A stretch of 64,000 nucleotides of DNA from Paenibacillus zeirhizosphaerae (GCF_030705605.1 NZ_JAPCKK010000001.1:1-64000); one strand, 5' to 3'. Counted from the stretch's first letter, positions 36,452-47,102 are shown. The notes: generated by a model from the letters alone, not told the origin. Program-made: numbers and translations.

Positions 36452-37762
36452 ATGGATTTATTTTCTTATTCCCAGGAATCGACCCCCGGTGGCCGTCTGC
36501 TTGCGGACCGGATGAGGCCGGTAAGTCTGGATGAATATGTTGGACAAGAGCATATCATAGGCCCGGGCAAGCTGCTGCGAAGAGCGATTGAAGCCGACCA
36601 GGTGTCATCTATCCTGCTGTATGGGCCACCCGGCTGTGGCAAGACGACGCTGGCACATATCATATCGAATCATACGCAAGGGAACTTTGTACGTCTGAAC
36701 GCGGTCGACGCCTCGGTGAAGGATGTCCGTGAGATAATTGAGCAGGCTCAGAATAATAAAGCGATGTACGGTACGAAAACGATCCTGTTCCTGGATGAGG
36801 TGCACCGGTTCAATAGCTCCAGGCAGGATGCCTTGCTGCCTGCAGTGGAGAAGGGAACAATCATCTTTATCGGAGCGACAACTGAAAATCCGTTCCACTA
36901 TGTTAATGGGGCCTTGCTGAGCCGGTCCACCTTGTTTCAACTGGAAGCCCTCACTAAGGAGCATTCGCTGGCCGCCATGCGCCGCGCCCTCGATGATGCG
37001 GAAAAAGGGCTCGGCTTTATGGAACTGAGGGTGGATGAGGAGGCGCTCGATCATATCGCTTCCATGGCCAATGGGGACATTCGCCGCGCATTGAACGCCT
37101 TTGAGCTGGCTGCGATGACAACCTCTCCTCTAGCGGATGGCACAGTGCATATCACGCTTGATGTTGCGGAGGAGTCGATCCGGCGACCGATCGTCAAGGC
37201 GGATGAATCCACACAGTATGATGTGCTGTCCGCCTTCCACAAGAGTATACGCGGCTCCAGCGATGCGGCACTGTTCTGGTTTCTGTATGCGGTGGAAAAG
37301 CTGGGCATGGACCCAATGACGTTCCTACGGCGGCTGATTGCAGCCAGCAGTGAGGATATCGGGCTGGCGAATCCGCAGGCGATGGTACAAGCCGTCAGCG
37401 CTCTGGAGGCGTACCGCAATAACGGCTGGCCGGAAGCGAAGCTGAATATTGCCCAAGCGATTCTGTTCGCGGTGGAGAGCCCAAAATCCAATGCTGTGGT
37501 GATGGCCATTTCATCTGCAATGTCTGCTATGGACGAGATCAAGTCGGCCGAGGTTCCCCTGCACTTGCGGGACGCCCACTATAAAGGAGCGGAGAAGCTG
37601 GGGCATGTAGGCTACAAATATCCGCATAATTTTCCTAATCATTTTGTTAAACAGCAATATTTGCCGGATGAGATTGCAGACCGGACCTTCTACAAGGCGA
37701 CGGAGCAGGGGAACGAGAACAAAATCCGGCAAAATCAGCAGTGGCGGGAATCACAGAAATAA
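36452..37762 (+). CDS. rarA: RarA (MgsA), replication-associated recombination AAA ATPase
   Basis: 436 residues from ATG 36452 (CAAGGA upstream); an in-frame 31-residue extension has no family likeness. AAA+ clamp-loader-like protein acting at stalled forks. Walker A YGPPGCGKTTLAHII near 49, Walker B LFLDEVHRFN near 110, sensor IGATTENPF near 144. The C-terminal tetramerisation/RarA domain contains GSSDAALFWFLYA and YPHNFPNHFVKQQYLP near 390. In B. subtilis rarA lies between tcdA and cymR; here extra genes separate it from both. Confidence 0.95.
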   Translation: MDLFSYSQESTPGGRLLADRMRPVSLDEYVGQEHIIGPGKLLRRAIEADQVSSILLYGPPGCGKTTLAHIISNHTQGNFVRLNAVDASVKDVREIIEQAQNNKAMYGTKTILFLDEVHRFNSSRQDALLPAVEKGTIIFIGATTENPFHYVNGALLSRSTLFQLEALTKEHSLAAMRRALDDAEKGLGFMELRVDEEALDHIASMANGDIRRALNAFELAAMTTSPLADGTVHITLDVAEESIRRPIVKADESTQYDVLSAFHKSIRGSSDAALFWFLYAVEKLGMDPMTFLRRLIAASSEDIGLANPQAMVQAVSALEAYRNNGWPEAKLNIAQAILFAVESPKSNAVVMAISSAMSAMDEIKSAEVPLHLRDAHYKGAEKLGHVGYKYPHNFPNHFVKQQYLPDEIADRTFYKATEQGNENKIRQNQQWRESQK

Positions 37763-37806
37763 AGAGAACAAATACGTTGCTGGATAGTGAAAAGGGAGTT
37801 GTACGA

Positions 37807-38211
37807 ATGATTAAAGATTTAATCTTTGTAGGCGCCGGCGGGCTGATTGGAACACTTTGCAGGTATGCTGTACAGCAGTGGTTTCCTGTGGGAGCCGGCG
37901 GGTTCCCGCTGCCTGTTCTGCTCGTTAACCTGTCAGGCTGCTTGTTCCTGGGATGGTTCTTCACCGTCACTCCAGGAATATGGCGAATCCCGCCACGGCT
38001 GCGTCTTGCGCTCGGCACGGGCTTTACCGGTGCTTTTACTACATTCTCGACCTTCACTGTAGATGCGCTGCGGTTATGGGGCGAAGGTGAAGCAGCCACC
38101 TCGTTGCTGTATATCCTGTTGAGCTTGCTCGGCGGACTTCTGATGTCCTTGGCCGGAATACGGCTGGGGCAAAACATGGCTACGCGCTCTGGAGGGGGAA
38201 CAGCCGTATGA
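37807..38211 (+). CDS. crcB: CrcB/Fluc fluoride channel subunit 1
   Basis: 134-residue protein with four membrane segments. ATG 37807 with AAAGGGA upstream. Family landmarks: GAGGLIGTLCRYAV near residue 9, LVNLSGCLFLGWFF near 41 and GFTGAFTTFSTFTVDA near 75 with the conserved Phe/Thr lining the fluoride path. Fluc proteins form dual-topology dimers. It overlaps the next crcB gene by four bases, which suggests a heterodimer of oppositely oriented subunits. No fluoride riboswitch is in the short gap behind rarA. Confidence 0.93.
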   Translation: MIKDLIFVGAGGLIGTLCRYAVQQWFPVGAGGFPLPVLLVNLSGCLFLGWFFTVTPGIWRIPPRLRLALGTGFTGAFTTFSTFTVDALRLWGEGEAATSLLYILLSLLGGLLMSLAGIRLGQNMATRSGGGTAV

Positions 38212-38579
38212 TCTGGTGGACGGGAATGGGCGGCATCGCCGGAGCTGTGCTGCGTTTCGGATTGGGAAAGGCGGTATCCGCCCGCTGGGGTGCTGCTTTT
38301 CCATGGGGCACGTGGGTTATTAACATTTCGGGCTCGCTGCTGCTCGGTGCGCTGTATTATTTGTATTCGCAAGGGAGCTTGTCTCCTGCGCTGTGGGGGA
38401 TGCTGGGCGTCGGCTTTTGTGGTGCTTATACGACCTTTTCGACCTTTGGCTACGAGACGATTCAACTGATCGATAGCGGCCGCAACGGCCGGGCGGCACT
38501 GTATGTACTATCTTCGGTGGTTCTCGGGATAGCGGGAGCAGCGCTCGGGATGGAGCTTTCATCCTGGCTCATAAATTAA
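38208..38579 (+). CDS. crcB: CrcB/Fluc fluoride channel subunit 2
   Basis: 123 residues, four membrane segments, with MGGIAGAVLRFGLGKAV, WVINISGSLLLGALYYLYS and GFCGAYTTFSTFGYET. Start ATGA overlaps the stop of the first subunit. Bacillota often carry such pairs, one with each membrane orientation. Fluoride export is inferred from the family. A terminator follows, shared with convergent mnmA. Confidence 0.93.
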   Translation: MIWWTGMGGIAGAVLRFGLGKAVSARWGAAFPWGTWVINISGSLLLGALYYLYSQGSLSPALWGMLGVGFCGAYTTFSTFGYETIQLIDSGRNGRAALYVLSSVVLGIAGAALGMELSSWLIN

Positions 38580-38588
38580 TTACGGAGC

Positions 38589-38628
38589 AACGAAAAAGCC
38601 ACCCTCCCGAAGGAAAGGTGGCTATTAG
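38589..38628 (+). terminator. Terminator between crcB and convergent mnmA
   Basis: Arms AAAAAGCCACC and GGTGGCTATT with an inner CTCCC/GGA loop. It lies between two convergent genes; the A tract at the left gives a T run for mnmA on the minus strand. Confidence 0.75.
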
Positions 38629-38661
38629 CTTGCCCAAATGATCCCGGCTTTGACGCGTCGA

Positions 38662-39831
<1,170 letters not shown>

Positions 39832-39842
39832 TTAACCCTCAT

Positions 39843-39870
39843 ATTGTAACACAATTTGTTGCAAGTTCAA
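39843..39870 (-). promoter_or_regulatory. Putative promoter of mnmA
   Basis: On the minus strand TTGAAC (39870-39865) and TACAAT (39848-39843) are 16 bases apart, ~50 bases before the gene. Its -35 lies back to back with that of cymR. Confidence 0.55.
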
Positions 39871-39878
39871 AAAACAAA

Positions 39879-39907
39879 TTGACAATCAGTCAAGGAATGG
39901 TTACCAT
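39879..39907 (+). promoter_or_regulatory. Putative promoter of cymR
   Basis: A perfect TTGACA at 39879-39884 and a weaker TACCAT at 39902-39907, 17 bases apart. Confidence 0.5.
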
Positions 39908-39920
39908 AAACGATCTGGAT

Positions 39921-39942
39921 ATGATACCATAAGAGGTATGAT
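39921..39942 (+). promoter_or_regulatory. Inverted repeat in the cymR 5' region
   Basis: ATGATACC (39921-39928) and GGTATGAT (39935-39942) form an inverted repeat with one mismatch, ~15 bases behind the cymR -10. Possible operator, perhaps for CymR itself; it does not obviously match the known B. subtilis CymR box. Confidence 0.4.
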
Positions 39943-40002
39943 CGGAATAGAATGATTTTTTATTGCATTATGCAGCAATTTATTAATGAAGAGGTGGCAC
40001 CT

Positions 40003-40422
40003 TTGAAGATATCGACTAAAGGACGTTACGGATTGACGATCATGATGGAGCTTGCCGCGAAATACGGAGAAGGGCCGACTTCTTTAAAAAGTATTGCCGA
40101 GAGAAATCAACTCTCCGAGCACTATCTGGAGCAGTTGATCGCTCCGCTCCGCAATGCCGGTCTAGTTAAGAGCATCCGAGGGGCATATGGTGGATATATT
40201 CTGTCTGGCGATCCGGCGGAAGTAACCGCAGGGGATATCATCCGCGTGCTTGAAGGGCCGATTTCACCTGTTGATTTTACGGAAGAGGACGATCCGGCGA
40301 AACGGAATTTGTGGCTTCGTATCCGGGACAGCATTGCTGAAGTACTGGATTCGACAACCCTGAAAGACTTGATAACGTATCAGGAAAAAGATCAAAATGA
40401 CAATTACATGTTCTATATCTGA
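40003..40422 (+). CDS. cymR: CymR, Rrf2-family cysteine metabolism repressor
   Basis: 139 residues from the TTG at 40003 (AAGAGGTGG upstream), giving MKISTKGRYGLTIMMELA, the exact CymR start; a longer in-frame ATG at 39952 is not needed. Winged helix with SLKSIAERNQLSEHYLEQL as recognition region near 34-52, then LVKSIRGAYGGYIL. The three Fe-S cysteines of IscR/NsrR-type Rrf2 proteins are absent, as in CymR, which instead forms a repressor complex with CysK. Represses cysteine uptake and synthesis genes. The cysteine desulfurase gene follows 14 bases later. Confidence 0.95.
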   Translation: MKISTKGRYGLTIMMELAAKYGEGPTSLKSIAERNQLSEHYLEQLIAPLRNAGLVKSIRGAYGGYILSGDPAEVTAGDIIRVLEGPISPVDFTEEDDPAKRNLWLRIRDSIAEVLDSTTLKDLITYQEKDQNDNYMFYI

Positions 40423-40436
40423 CGAGGTGGCTTGCC

Positions 40437-41588
40437 ATGAAACGGATTTATGTAGACCATGCCGCATCGACTCCCGTACATCCTGAGGTTGCGCAGGTCA
40501 TGATGGACATCATGACCGGTCAATTTGGCAACGCTTCAAGCGTGCACGCTTTCGGTCGTGCCGCCAAGCGCACCGTCAGTGAAGCACGCGACGTCGTTGC
40601 GGCTTCTTTAGGCTGTCTGCCGGAAGAATTGATTTTTACGTCCGGGGGCACGGAAAGCGACAATCTGGCCCTCTTCGGAGCGGCTTTCGCCAAAGGGCGC
40701 AAGAACGGGCATATCATAACAACAGCGATAGAACATCATGCGGTGCTCCATAGCTGTTCCGAGCTCGAGCATCTGGGCTATGAAGTTACATATGTGCCTG
40801 TGGATCACACTGGGCGTGTGCTTCCGGAAGAGATCGAGGCTGCCATCCGGCCGGATACGTTCCTGATCAGCATGATGTATGCCAATAATGAAGTAGGAAC
40901 GGTTCAGCCAGTCGCCCAGATCGGAGAGCTGGCGCAAAGCAGGGGCATCCTGTTTCACGTCGATGCTGTACAAGCCTTAGGAGCGTTGCCGATTTCATGC
41001 CGTGATTTGCCGGTGGACCTGCTGAGCGTGTCCGCGCATAAAATCAACGGCCCACAGGGGGTTGGAGCTCTGTATATCCGCCGCGGCACAGCCATTCAAC
41101 CTCGGCTTTACGGAGGATTGCAAGAGAAGCAGCGGCGGGCGGGCACTGAAAATATGGCGGGCATCGCTGGTTTTGCAAAGGCTGCCACGATTGCAACGGC
41201 CTCGGTGCATGGGCGGAGAGCGCATGATCTGTCTCTCCGCAGCACGCTGCTGAACGGTCTGGAGGAGAGACTCGGCAGCGACGGATTTACGTTGAACGGC
41301 AGCAGTGAGCATTTCCTGCCGCACATCGTGAATCTCAGCTTTCCTGGCTGTGGCACGGAGACGATGCTAATGAATCTGGATATGGAAGGAATCGCGGCGG
41401 CAAGCGGTTCAGCTTGCACGTCCGGCTCGATTGAGCTGTCTCATGTCCTGGAGGCCATGAATCTTCCCGAAGATGTTTTGCGTTCTGCGATTCGTTTTAG
41501 CTTCGGTTTGGGTAATACTACGAAAGAAATGGAATACGTGGCTGAAAAAATTGCAACCATAGCGAAAAGATTGCGTAATAGACACTAG
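40437..41588 (+). CDS. Cysteine desulfurase (IscS/NifS family, YrvO-like)
   Basis: 383-residue PLP enzyme giving persulfide sulfur, probably to MnmA for 2-thiouridine. Start MKRIYVDHAASTPVHPEVAQ; PLP lysine in VSAHKINGPQGVGALYI near 200; catalytic cysteine in ASGSACTSGSIELSHVL near 325, the short-loop IscS-like type. It forms an operon with cymR, as yrvO does in B. subtilis where mnmA follows. Here mnmA was displaced to the other side of cymR. Confidence 0.95.
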   Translation: MKRIYVDHAASTPVHPEVAQVMMDIMTGQFGNASSVHAFGRAAKRTVSEARDVVAASLGCLPEELIFTSGGTESDNLALFGAAFAKGRKNGHIITTAIEHHAVLHSCSELEHLGYEVTYVPVDHTGRVLPEEIEAAIRPDTFLISMMYANNEVGTVQPVAQIGELAQSRGILFHVDAVQALGALPISCRDLPVDLLSVSAHKINGPQGVGALYIRRGTAIQPRLYGGLQEKQRRAGTENMAGIAGFAKAATIATASVHGRRAHDLSLRSTLLNGLEERLGSDGFTLNGSSEHFLPHIVNLSFPGCGTETMLMNLDMEGIAAASGSACTSGSIELSHVLEAMNLPEDVLRSAIRFSFGLGNTTKEMEYVAEKIATIAKRLRNRH

Positions 41589-41719
41589 GGGAAACTCTGC
41601 ATATGGATAAGGAGGGTAGCGCTAATTTCCATTTCATCAGCCGAACGGCAAAGGTACTGGCATTCAAGAGCAAGACTTCACCGCATGTTCGGAATATACA
41701 TGATGAGGAGGCACCCGGC

Positions 41720-42241
41720 ATGAAGCTTCAGGATATGATCGGTCTTGCTGTTTTCGATGTGGAGGACGGCAAGCAGATTGGTAAAATACATGATTTTATA
41801 CTTACGGCGGACTGGACCATTCAAGGGATTGAATTGGAGGGCAAGGGTCTCTTTTCCTCTCACGTCAAGACCGTTGATTGGGAAGATATCGTAGCTTATG
41901 GAGAAGACGCCGTTATGATTCGCAATCAGCAGGCTGTCCGCAATACGGAGGCCGACGACATACATTATACTTACCTTCTTGGCGGCAGCAAGCTTAAGGA
42001 TCTGTCCGTTCTGACGGAGGAGGGACTTATGCTTGGACATGTCACCGATGTTTATTTTGACCAGGAATTGGGAAACAAAGTAAAGGGGTTGGAAATAAGC
42101 GACGGCTTCGTTTCGGACTTGATCGAAGGGCGGAAATGGTTGCCCTGCACTGACGACATGTCCATCGGGGAGAATGCCATTATGGTTCCCCCGCTGAGCG
42201 AGCAGCGATTGGAGAAAGTTATACATTCTGTTAACGGATAG
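41720..42241 (+). CDS. PRC-barrel domain protein (YrrD-like)
   Basis: 173 residues from the ATG at 41720, nine bases behind GAGGAGG; an upstream in-frame ATG at 41603 lacks a good RBS. Two PRC-barrel units: MKLQDMIGLAVFDVEDGKQIGKIHDFIL near 1-28 and LKDLSVLTEEGLMLGHVTDVYFD near 88-110 (cores GLAVFD and GLMLGHVTDV). Such barrels bind RNA or protein partners (as in RimM and photosynthetic H subunit). YrrD of B. subtilis lies near the same genes and is of unknown function. The next small gene starts nine bases later. Confidence 0.82.
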   Translation: MKLQDMIGLAVFDVEDGKQIGKIHDFILTADWTIQGIELEGKGLFSSHVKTVDWEDIVAYGEDAVMIRNQQAVRNTEADDIHYTYLLGGSKLKDLSVLTEEGLMLGHVTDVYFDQELGNKVKGLEISDGFVSDLIEGRKWLPCTDDMSIGENAIMVPPLSEQRLEKVIHSVNG

Positions 42242-42250
42242 GGTGAAATT

Positions 42251-42460
42251 ATGAAATGTCCAAATTGTAATTCCAAAGATATAGGCAAAATCGGCTCTCA
42301 CCAGTTTTACTGCTGGGGCTGCTACATTGAACTGCAGGTAAATGGCGACAAAATGTCCGTCTACCAAGTTGAAGAAGATGGAACGCTCAGCTCGCTGGAC
42401 GATCTGTTCTTTGGCGAGGAATACACCCAGGAATTCCCGCAGGCACAGGCATCCTCTTGA
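42251..42460 (+). CDS. Small zinc-ribbon-like protein (69 residues)
   Basis: A 69-residue protein with CPNC (Cys3, Cys6) and CWGC (Cys21, Cys24), a compact four-cysteine knuckle that should bind one zinc ion. The rest is acidic and ends in EEYTQEFPQAQASS. Start ATG with GGGTGAAA upstream. Nine bases behind the PRC-barrel gene and in the same orientation, so probably cotranscribed. I know no assigned function. A terminator follows at 42500. Confidence 0.75.
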   Translation: MKCPNCNSKDIGKIGSHQFYCWGCYIELQVNGDKMSVYQVEEDGTLSSLDDLFFGEEYTQEFPQAQASS

Positions 42461-42499
42461 GTGATGGCGGCTTGCGGGCTTCGTATGGTGTGGTTTAAT

Positions 42500-42546
42500 A
42501 CGCGCTTGTTCTTTCGGATACCGGAGGATCAGGCGCGTTTTTTGTA
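42500..42546 (+). terminator. Terminator after the zinc-ribbon gene
   Basis: Arms ACGCGCTTG / CAGGCGCGT (one G-T pair) with a partly paired internal loop, followed by six T. Confidence 0.8.
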
Positions 42547-42631
42547 CGGCGGGAATGTGGGGGGTTAATCCGGTCTGCTTCGGCATATACTGAATCGGAA
42601 AGCCAGTCCCAAAAAGAAGGTGAAGCAGAAT

Positions 42632-43699
42632 ATGGAGCATTTAGCCAAAAACAGATATTTTCGTTACGGTGTGCTGCTGCTGCTGGGTTTGATGATTTTA
42701 TACTTCCTGTGGCTCCTGCGTCCGCTGTTCTTCACTACATACCGTTTTATTAAAACGATTATTGCGCCCTTCGCGGTGGCTATGATCATTTCCTATGTCC
42801 TTAACCCTGTTGTGAATATGCTCAGCAGCAGAAAGGTTCCGAGGGGAGTAGCGGTTCTACTCATCTATGCTTTTTTCCTGACCAGCCTTGGCGTTGTGCT
42901 GATGAACATTATCCCTATGCTGATTGAGCAGCTCGAAGAATTAAATGAGCATTTGCCCGAAATAACAATGCATGCGCAAGGATTGCTGACCGATCTGGAC
43001 AATCAAATGATGCCTGGCGGCGTTCGCAGCGGAATGAATCAATGGTTTTTCCAACTGGAGAACCGGATTTCCTCAGTCATTTCGGGGATTATGGATAATA
43101 TCGGCGGCATGATCAATACGCTGCTTAATATTTTCATCGTGCCGTTCTTGATTTTCTATATTCTCAAGGATTTTGATGTGTTCGAACGGGCCGTGGTGTC
43201 GATTCTTCCTGGCGCCCATCGCAAGGGAATCGTGGTCATGCTGAAGGAAATCGATACGGCGCTAGGCCATTATATTCGGGGCCAATTTCTGGTATGCGTC
43301 ATTATGGGTGCGCTGGCTTATGCGGGGTACATGATTGCCGGAATGCCCTATGCTCTGCTCCTTGCCAGCATTGTGGCGCTCTTTAATATCATTCCGTATC
43401 TGGGACCTTTCCTAGGAGCTGCACCGGCGGTTATTATGGCTTCAACGATATCGATGAAAATGGTGATAGTGGTCATAATCGTGAATATCGTGTGCCAAAT
43501 TCTGGAGAGTAATGTGGTGTCGCCGCAGGTGGTAGGCAGGACGCTGCATTTGCATCCCTTGGCGATCATTTTTGCCCTTCTGGTAGGTGGAGAGGTGGCA
43601 GGCATTCCGGGGCTTATTTTGGCCGTGCCGGTGATGGCTGTACTGAAAGTAGTAATACAGAGGCTTTTCGCCTATTATCTGAAACGAAAACCAGTTTAG
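42632..43699 (+). CDS. AI-2E family transporter (YrrI-like)
   Basis: 355 residues from ATG 42632 (AAGAAGGTG upstream). About eight membrane segments: YGVLLLLGLMILYFLWLL near 15-32, an amphipathic extramembrane stretch (~95-160), then VALFNIIPYLGPFLGAAPAVIMA near 248 with the family's NIIPYLGPFLG signature. The family includes TqsA, tied to autoinducer-2 export, and sodium/proton antiporters; function here is unknown. Position between the cymR group and alaS matches yrrI of B. subtilis. A second family member is at 55884-57077. Confidence 0.88.
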   Translation: MEHLAKNRYFRYGVLLLLGLMILYFLWLLRPLFFTTYRFIKTIIAPFAVAMIISYVLNPVVNMLSSRKVPRGVAVLLIYAFFLTSLGVVLMNIIPMLIEQLEELNEHLPEITMHAQGLLTDLDNQMMPGGVRSGMNQWFFQLENRISSVISGIMDNIGGMINTLLNIFIVPFLIFYILKDFDVFERAVVSILPGAHRKGIVVMLKEIDTALGHYIRGQFLVCVIMGALAYAGYMIAGMPYALLLASIVALFNIIPYLGPFLGAAPAVIMASTISMKMVIVVIIVNIVCQILESNVVSPQVVGRTLHLHPLAIIFALLVGGEVAGIPGLILAVPVMAVLKVVIQRLFAYYLKRKPV

Positions 43700-43705
43700 A
43701 CTTTA

Positions 43706-43734
43706 TTGACAGGGGTTATGCTCGTAAGTATAAT
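43706..43734 (+). promoter_or_regulatory. Consensus sigma-A promoter of alaS
   Basis: TTGACA at 43706-43711 and TATAAT at 43729-43734 with a 17-base spacer: a perfect consensus promoter at the head of the T-box leader. Confidence 0.88.
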
Positions 43735-43740
43735 CAAATA

Positions 43741-44012
43741 TGTATGTTTACAGGATAAAACGTTGATGAAATTAAGTACGCCGGGTTCCTTTCCCAGAGA
43801 GCGGGCTTCTTCACAGGTTCTTCCGTGAAGGCTGAAAGAGCCTGTGTCAGATAACGGCGGAAAGCTCATTTCGGAGTGCGGCTCATCCCCGCCGGCAGGA
43901 ACCCCGTTACGGGTCCGTACAAGGCGATCGCTCGTGCCTGCTCAGGCAGAGACAGCGATAACCAGGGTGGTACCGCGATACATTCGTCCCTGATTTTTCA
44001 GGGGCTTTTTTC
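43741..44012 (+). promoter_or_regulatory. T-box leader of alaS (specifier GCT)
   Basis: Leader of ~270 bases: AAGTA and AGAGAGCGGG in stem I, GGCTGAAAGAGCC apical region, specifier GCT at 43864-43866 (GGAAAGCTCATTTCGGAG), T-box core TGGTACCGCG near 43969-43978 and a terminator 43986-44012 with arms GTCCCTGA / TCAGGGGC and a T run. Uncharged tRNA-Ala should stabilise the antiterminator and allow alaS transcription. Specifier matches the downstream gene. Confidence 0.93.
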
Positions 44013-44050
44013 TGTTTTCACCTACTTTTGAACCGATGGAGGCATGTGTT

Positions 44051-46684
44051 ATGAAAGCCAGTGAAATTCGCTCCAAATGGCTGGAGTTTTTTGAGGAAAA
44101 AGGGCATACGATTGAACCGAGCGCTTCGCTTGTTCCGCACAATGACCCAACGCTGCTGTGGATCAATGCGGGAATGGCGCCTTTAAAGCCTTATTTCGAT
44201 GGAAGGGTAAAGCCTGAAAATCCGCGCATTGCGAATTCGCAGAAATGTATCCGCACCAATGACATTGAGAATGTCGGCAAAACGCGCAGACACCATACTT
44301 TTTTCGAGATGCTGGGCAACTTCTCCATCGGAGACTATTTTAAAGAAGAAATCATTACCTGGGCATGGGAATTCCTTACCAGTCCGAAGTGGATCGGCTT
44401 TGATCCTGAACGGCTGTCTGTCACGGTGTATCCGGAGGATGAAGAGGCCTACAGATACTGGAATGAGAAAATCGGCCTTCCGGCGGAGCGCATCATTAAG
44501 CTGGAGGATAACTTCTGGGATATCGGCGAGGGTCCATGCGGTCCGTGTACGGAAATTTTCTATGACCGCGGCGAGGCTTACGGCAACGATATGTCCGATC
44601 CGGAAATGTATCCGGGCGGCGAGAATGAACGCTATCTGGAAGTGTGGAACCTCGTGTTCTCTCAGTTCAACCACAACAAGGACGGCAGCTATACGCCGCT
44701 CCCGAACAAAAATATCGATACAGGCGCAGGCCTGGAGCGTTTCGCTTCCATCCTGCAGGATGTGAACTCCAACTTTGATACGGATCTGTTCCAGCCGATG
44801 ATTCAGAAGACGGCTGCCATGGCTGGTGTAAAATACAACGAAGATCTGGAGAAGGATATCGCCCTTAAGGTAATCGCGGATCATATTCGTACAGTGACCT
44901 TCGCGGTTGGGGACGGGGTGCTGCCTTCCAATGAAGGACGCGGCTATGTCATCCGCCGTCTGCTGCGCCGTGCGGTCCGTTACGGCAAAATGCTGGGGCT
45001 GGATCGGCCGTTTATGTACGATCTGGTGGAGACCGTCGGCGACGTGATGGGGGGCTACTATCCAGAGGTTGTAGACAAGCGGGACTTCATTGTGAAGGTT
45101 ATCAAAACGGAAGAAGAGCGTTTCCATGAGACGCTGAGCGACGGCCTTGCCATTCTGGCCGAGATCAGCGAGCGCGCCCAAGCGGCCGGGCAAACGGTCA
45201 TCAGCGGCGCGGACGCTTTCAAGCTTTACGATACGTATGGATTTCCTTTTGACCTTACGGAGGATTATGCAAGCGAGCATGGCTTGACTGTTGACCGTGA
45301 AGGCTTCGACCAGGCGATGCAGGAGCAGCGGGACCGCGCCCGCGCCGCACGCCAGGACAACGGCAGCATGAAGATACAGGGCGGAGCGCTCTCCGAACTG
45401 ACGGTTAAAAGCGAATTTGTTGGATATAATGACCTCGTAACTGAGTCCAAGGTGCTGGCTATAATTTATGAGGAAGCGCTTGTCGATACTATAGGTGAAG
45501 GACAGACGGCTCAGATTGTGCTGGATGTTACCCCATTTTATGCGGAAAGTGGCGGACAGGTCAGCGACCACGGGATGCTGCATGGAGGAACGGTAACTGC
45601 CAAGGTTGAGGGAATGAGCAAAGCGCCGCAAGGCCAGCATGTCCATCAGATTCTGGTGGAAGCAGGCGAACTGCGCGTAGGCGATACCGTGCGTGCTGAA
45701 GTGAACGCGGAGGCCCGTCAGGATATCGAGAAAAACCATACCGCCACACATCTCCTTCATAAAGCGCTGAAAGAGGTGTTAGGCGAGCATGTTAATCAGG
45801 CGGGTTCCCTGGTGGAAGCTTCACGCCTGCGTTTTGACTTCTCGCACTTTGGCAGCATTTCCGCCGAAGAGCTGGCGGATATCGAACGCAGAGTCAACTC
45901 CCATATCTGGAGCCAGGATAAAGTCGTCATTGATCTAATGCCGATCGATGAAGCCAAGGCGCGGGGAGCGATGGCTCTCTTCGGTGAGAAGTACGGGGAC
46001 ATTGTACGGGTCGTCCAAGCGGGAGATTACAGTATTGAGCTTTGCGGTGGCTGTCATGTGGGTAATACCTCCCAAATCGGGTTGTTCAAGCTGATGAGTG
46101 AGAGCGGCATCGGCTCCGGCGTGCGCAGAATTGAAGCAGTAACTGGACGTTATGCCTACGAATATTCGGAAGGCCAGCTTGAGCTGCTGAAGACCGCGTC
46201 CGCACTTCTGAAATCGAATGTCAATGAAGTGCCAAAACGGATTGAGGGACTGCACCAGCAGATCAAAGAGCTCAGCCGCGAGAACGAGTCGCTGCAGGGC
46301 AAGCTGAGCGCCATTGAGGCCGGTCAGTTAACCGACAAGGTTGTACAGGCCGGAGGCACGCAGTTGCTGGCAGTTCGGGTACAGGCATCCACAATGGACA
46401 GCCTACGTGCGATTGCCGACGAGCTCAAGGTCACGCTGCCGTCCACGGTGCTTGTGCTTGGAGCTGCAATGGAGGACAAAGTGAACTTCGTCGTAGCCGT
46501 GCCTGTCGAACAGGTTAAGGCGGGTCTTCATGCCGGTAAGCTGGTGAAAGAAATTGCCGCCGTCACCGGTGGTGGCGGGGGAGGACGCCCGGATATGGCC
46601 CAGGCCGGAGGCCGGGATGCTTCCAAGCTGGACGAAGCGCTTGCCCTTGCTGTAAAACTGGTGACCCAAGCTTCCAGCAACTGA
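44051..46684 (+). CDS. alaS: Alanyl-tRNA synthetase
   Basis: 877 residues from ATG 44051, eight bases behind GGAGG (44038-44042); one residue shorter than B. subtilis AlaRS. Class II core starts [19 protein letters not shown] with the motif 2 segment [23 protein letters not shown] near 80. The editing domain has [11 protein letters not shown] near 562 and [13 protein letters not shown] near 664, zinc ligands intact, so mischarged Ser/Gly-tRNA-Ala can be cleared; Dtd in this window can also clear Gly-tRNA-Ala. C-terminal coiled coil and [19 protein letters not shown] C-Ala domain end it. Confidence 0.97.
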   Translation: MKASEIRSKWLEFFEEKGHTIEPSASLVPHNDPTLLWINAGMAPLKPYFDGRVKPENPRIANSQKCIRTNDIENVGKTRRHHTFFEMLGNFSIGDYFKEEIITWAWEFLTSPKWIGFDPERLSVTVYPEDEEAYRYWNEKIGLPAERIIKLEDNFWDIGEGPCGPCTEIFYDRGEAYGNDMSDPEMYPGGENERYLEVWNLVFSQFNHNKDGSYTPLPNKNIDTGAGLERFASILQDVNSNFDTDLFQPMIQKTAAMAGVKYNEDLEKDIALKVIADHIRTVTFAVGDGVLPSNEGRGYVIRRLLRRAVRYGKMLGLDRPFMYDLVETVGDVMGGYYPEVVDKRDFIVKVIKTEEERFHETLSDGLAILAEISERAQAAGQTVISGADAFKLYDTYGFPFDLTEDYASEHGLTVDREGFDQAMQEQRDRARAARQDNGSMKIQGGALSELTVKSEFVGYNDLVTESKVLAIIYEEALVDTIGEGQTAQIVLDVTPFYAESGGQVSDHGMLHGGTVTAKVEGMSKAPQGQHVHQILVEAGELRVGDTVRAEVNAEARQDIEKNHTATHLLHKALKEVLGEHVNQAGSLVEASRLRFDFSHFGSISAEELADIERRVNSHIWSQDKVVIDLMPIDEAKARGAMALFGEKYGDIVRVVQAGDYSIELCGGCHVGNTSQIGLFKLMSESGIGSGVRRIEAVTGRYAYEYSEGQLELLKTASALLKSNVNEVPKRIEGLHQQIKELSRENESLQGKLSAIEAGQLTDKVVQAGGTQLLAVRVQASTMDSLRAIADELKVTLPSTVLVLGAAMEDKVNFVVAVPVEQVKAGLHAGKLVKEIAAVTGGGGGGRPDMAQAGGRDASKLDEALALAVKLVTQASSN

Positions 46685-46830
46685 ATAAACAAGCCATAAG
46701 GTAAAAAAATATACAGAAATCTGGGAAATCCGGGTCGTTTGTTTCCTTGCGGGTACCAGGTTATGATATGATATAGAAGAAAAGCTGGCATAAACATGTG
46801 TATGTGTTTTTGTGGAAGCGAGGTGTCTAC

Positions 46831-47091
46831 ATGGATTCCATGGATAAGACGGTCAAGTTTAACGTCAAGGCCGACGAGAAAGAAGCTTCATCGCAAGAAA
46901 TATTGCTGACGGTATACGATGCTTTGGTCGAGAAGGAATATAATCCGATCAATCAAATCGTCGGCTATCTGCTGTCAGGGGATCCAGCTTATATCCCTCG
47001 GCACAACAACGCCAGAAGTCTGGTTCGCAAGAAAGAACGTGATGAACTGATTGAAGAACTAGTCCGTTCCTATTTAGCCAACCATCGTTAG
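46831..47091 (+). CDS. IreB family regulatory phosphoprotein (UPF0297)
   Basis: 86 residues from ATG 46831 (GCGAGGTG upstream). The sequence [15 protein letters not shown], then [32 protein letters not shown], is diagnostic of the UPF0297/IreB family (YrzL). In Enterococcus IreB is phosphorylated by the PASTA kinase IreK and tunes cephalosporin resistance. It heads the conserved ireB-ruvX-DUF1292 trio found after alaS in Bacillota. Confidence 0.95.
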   Translation: MDSMDKTVKFNVKADEKEASSQEILLTVYDALVEKEYNPINQIVGYLLSGDPAYIPRHNNARSLVRKKERDELIEELVRSYLANHR

Positions 47092-47102
47092 GGGAAGACT
47101 GA

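Noticed and set aside
37763..37806. Fluoride riboswitch before the crcB pair
   Set aside because: Only 44 bases separate rarA and crcB, too short for the ~60-base aptamer plus switch, and no aptamer motif is visible. The crcB pair is probably read from the rarA transcript.
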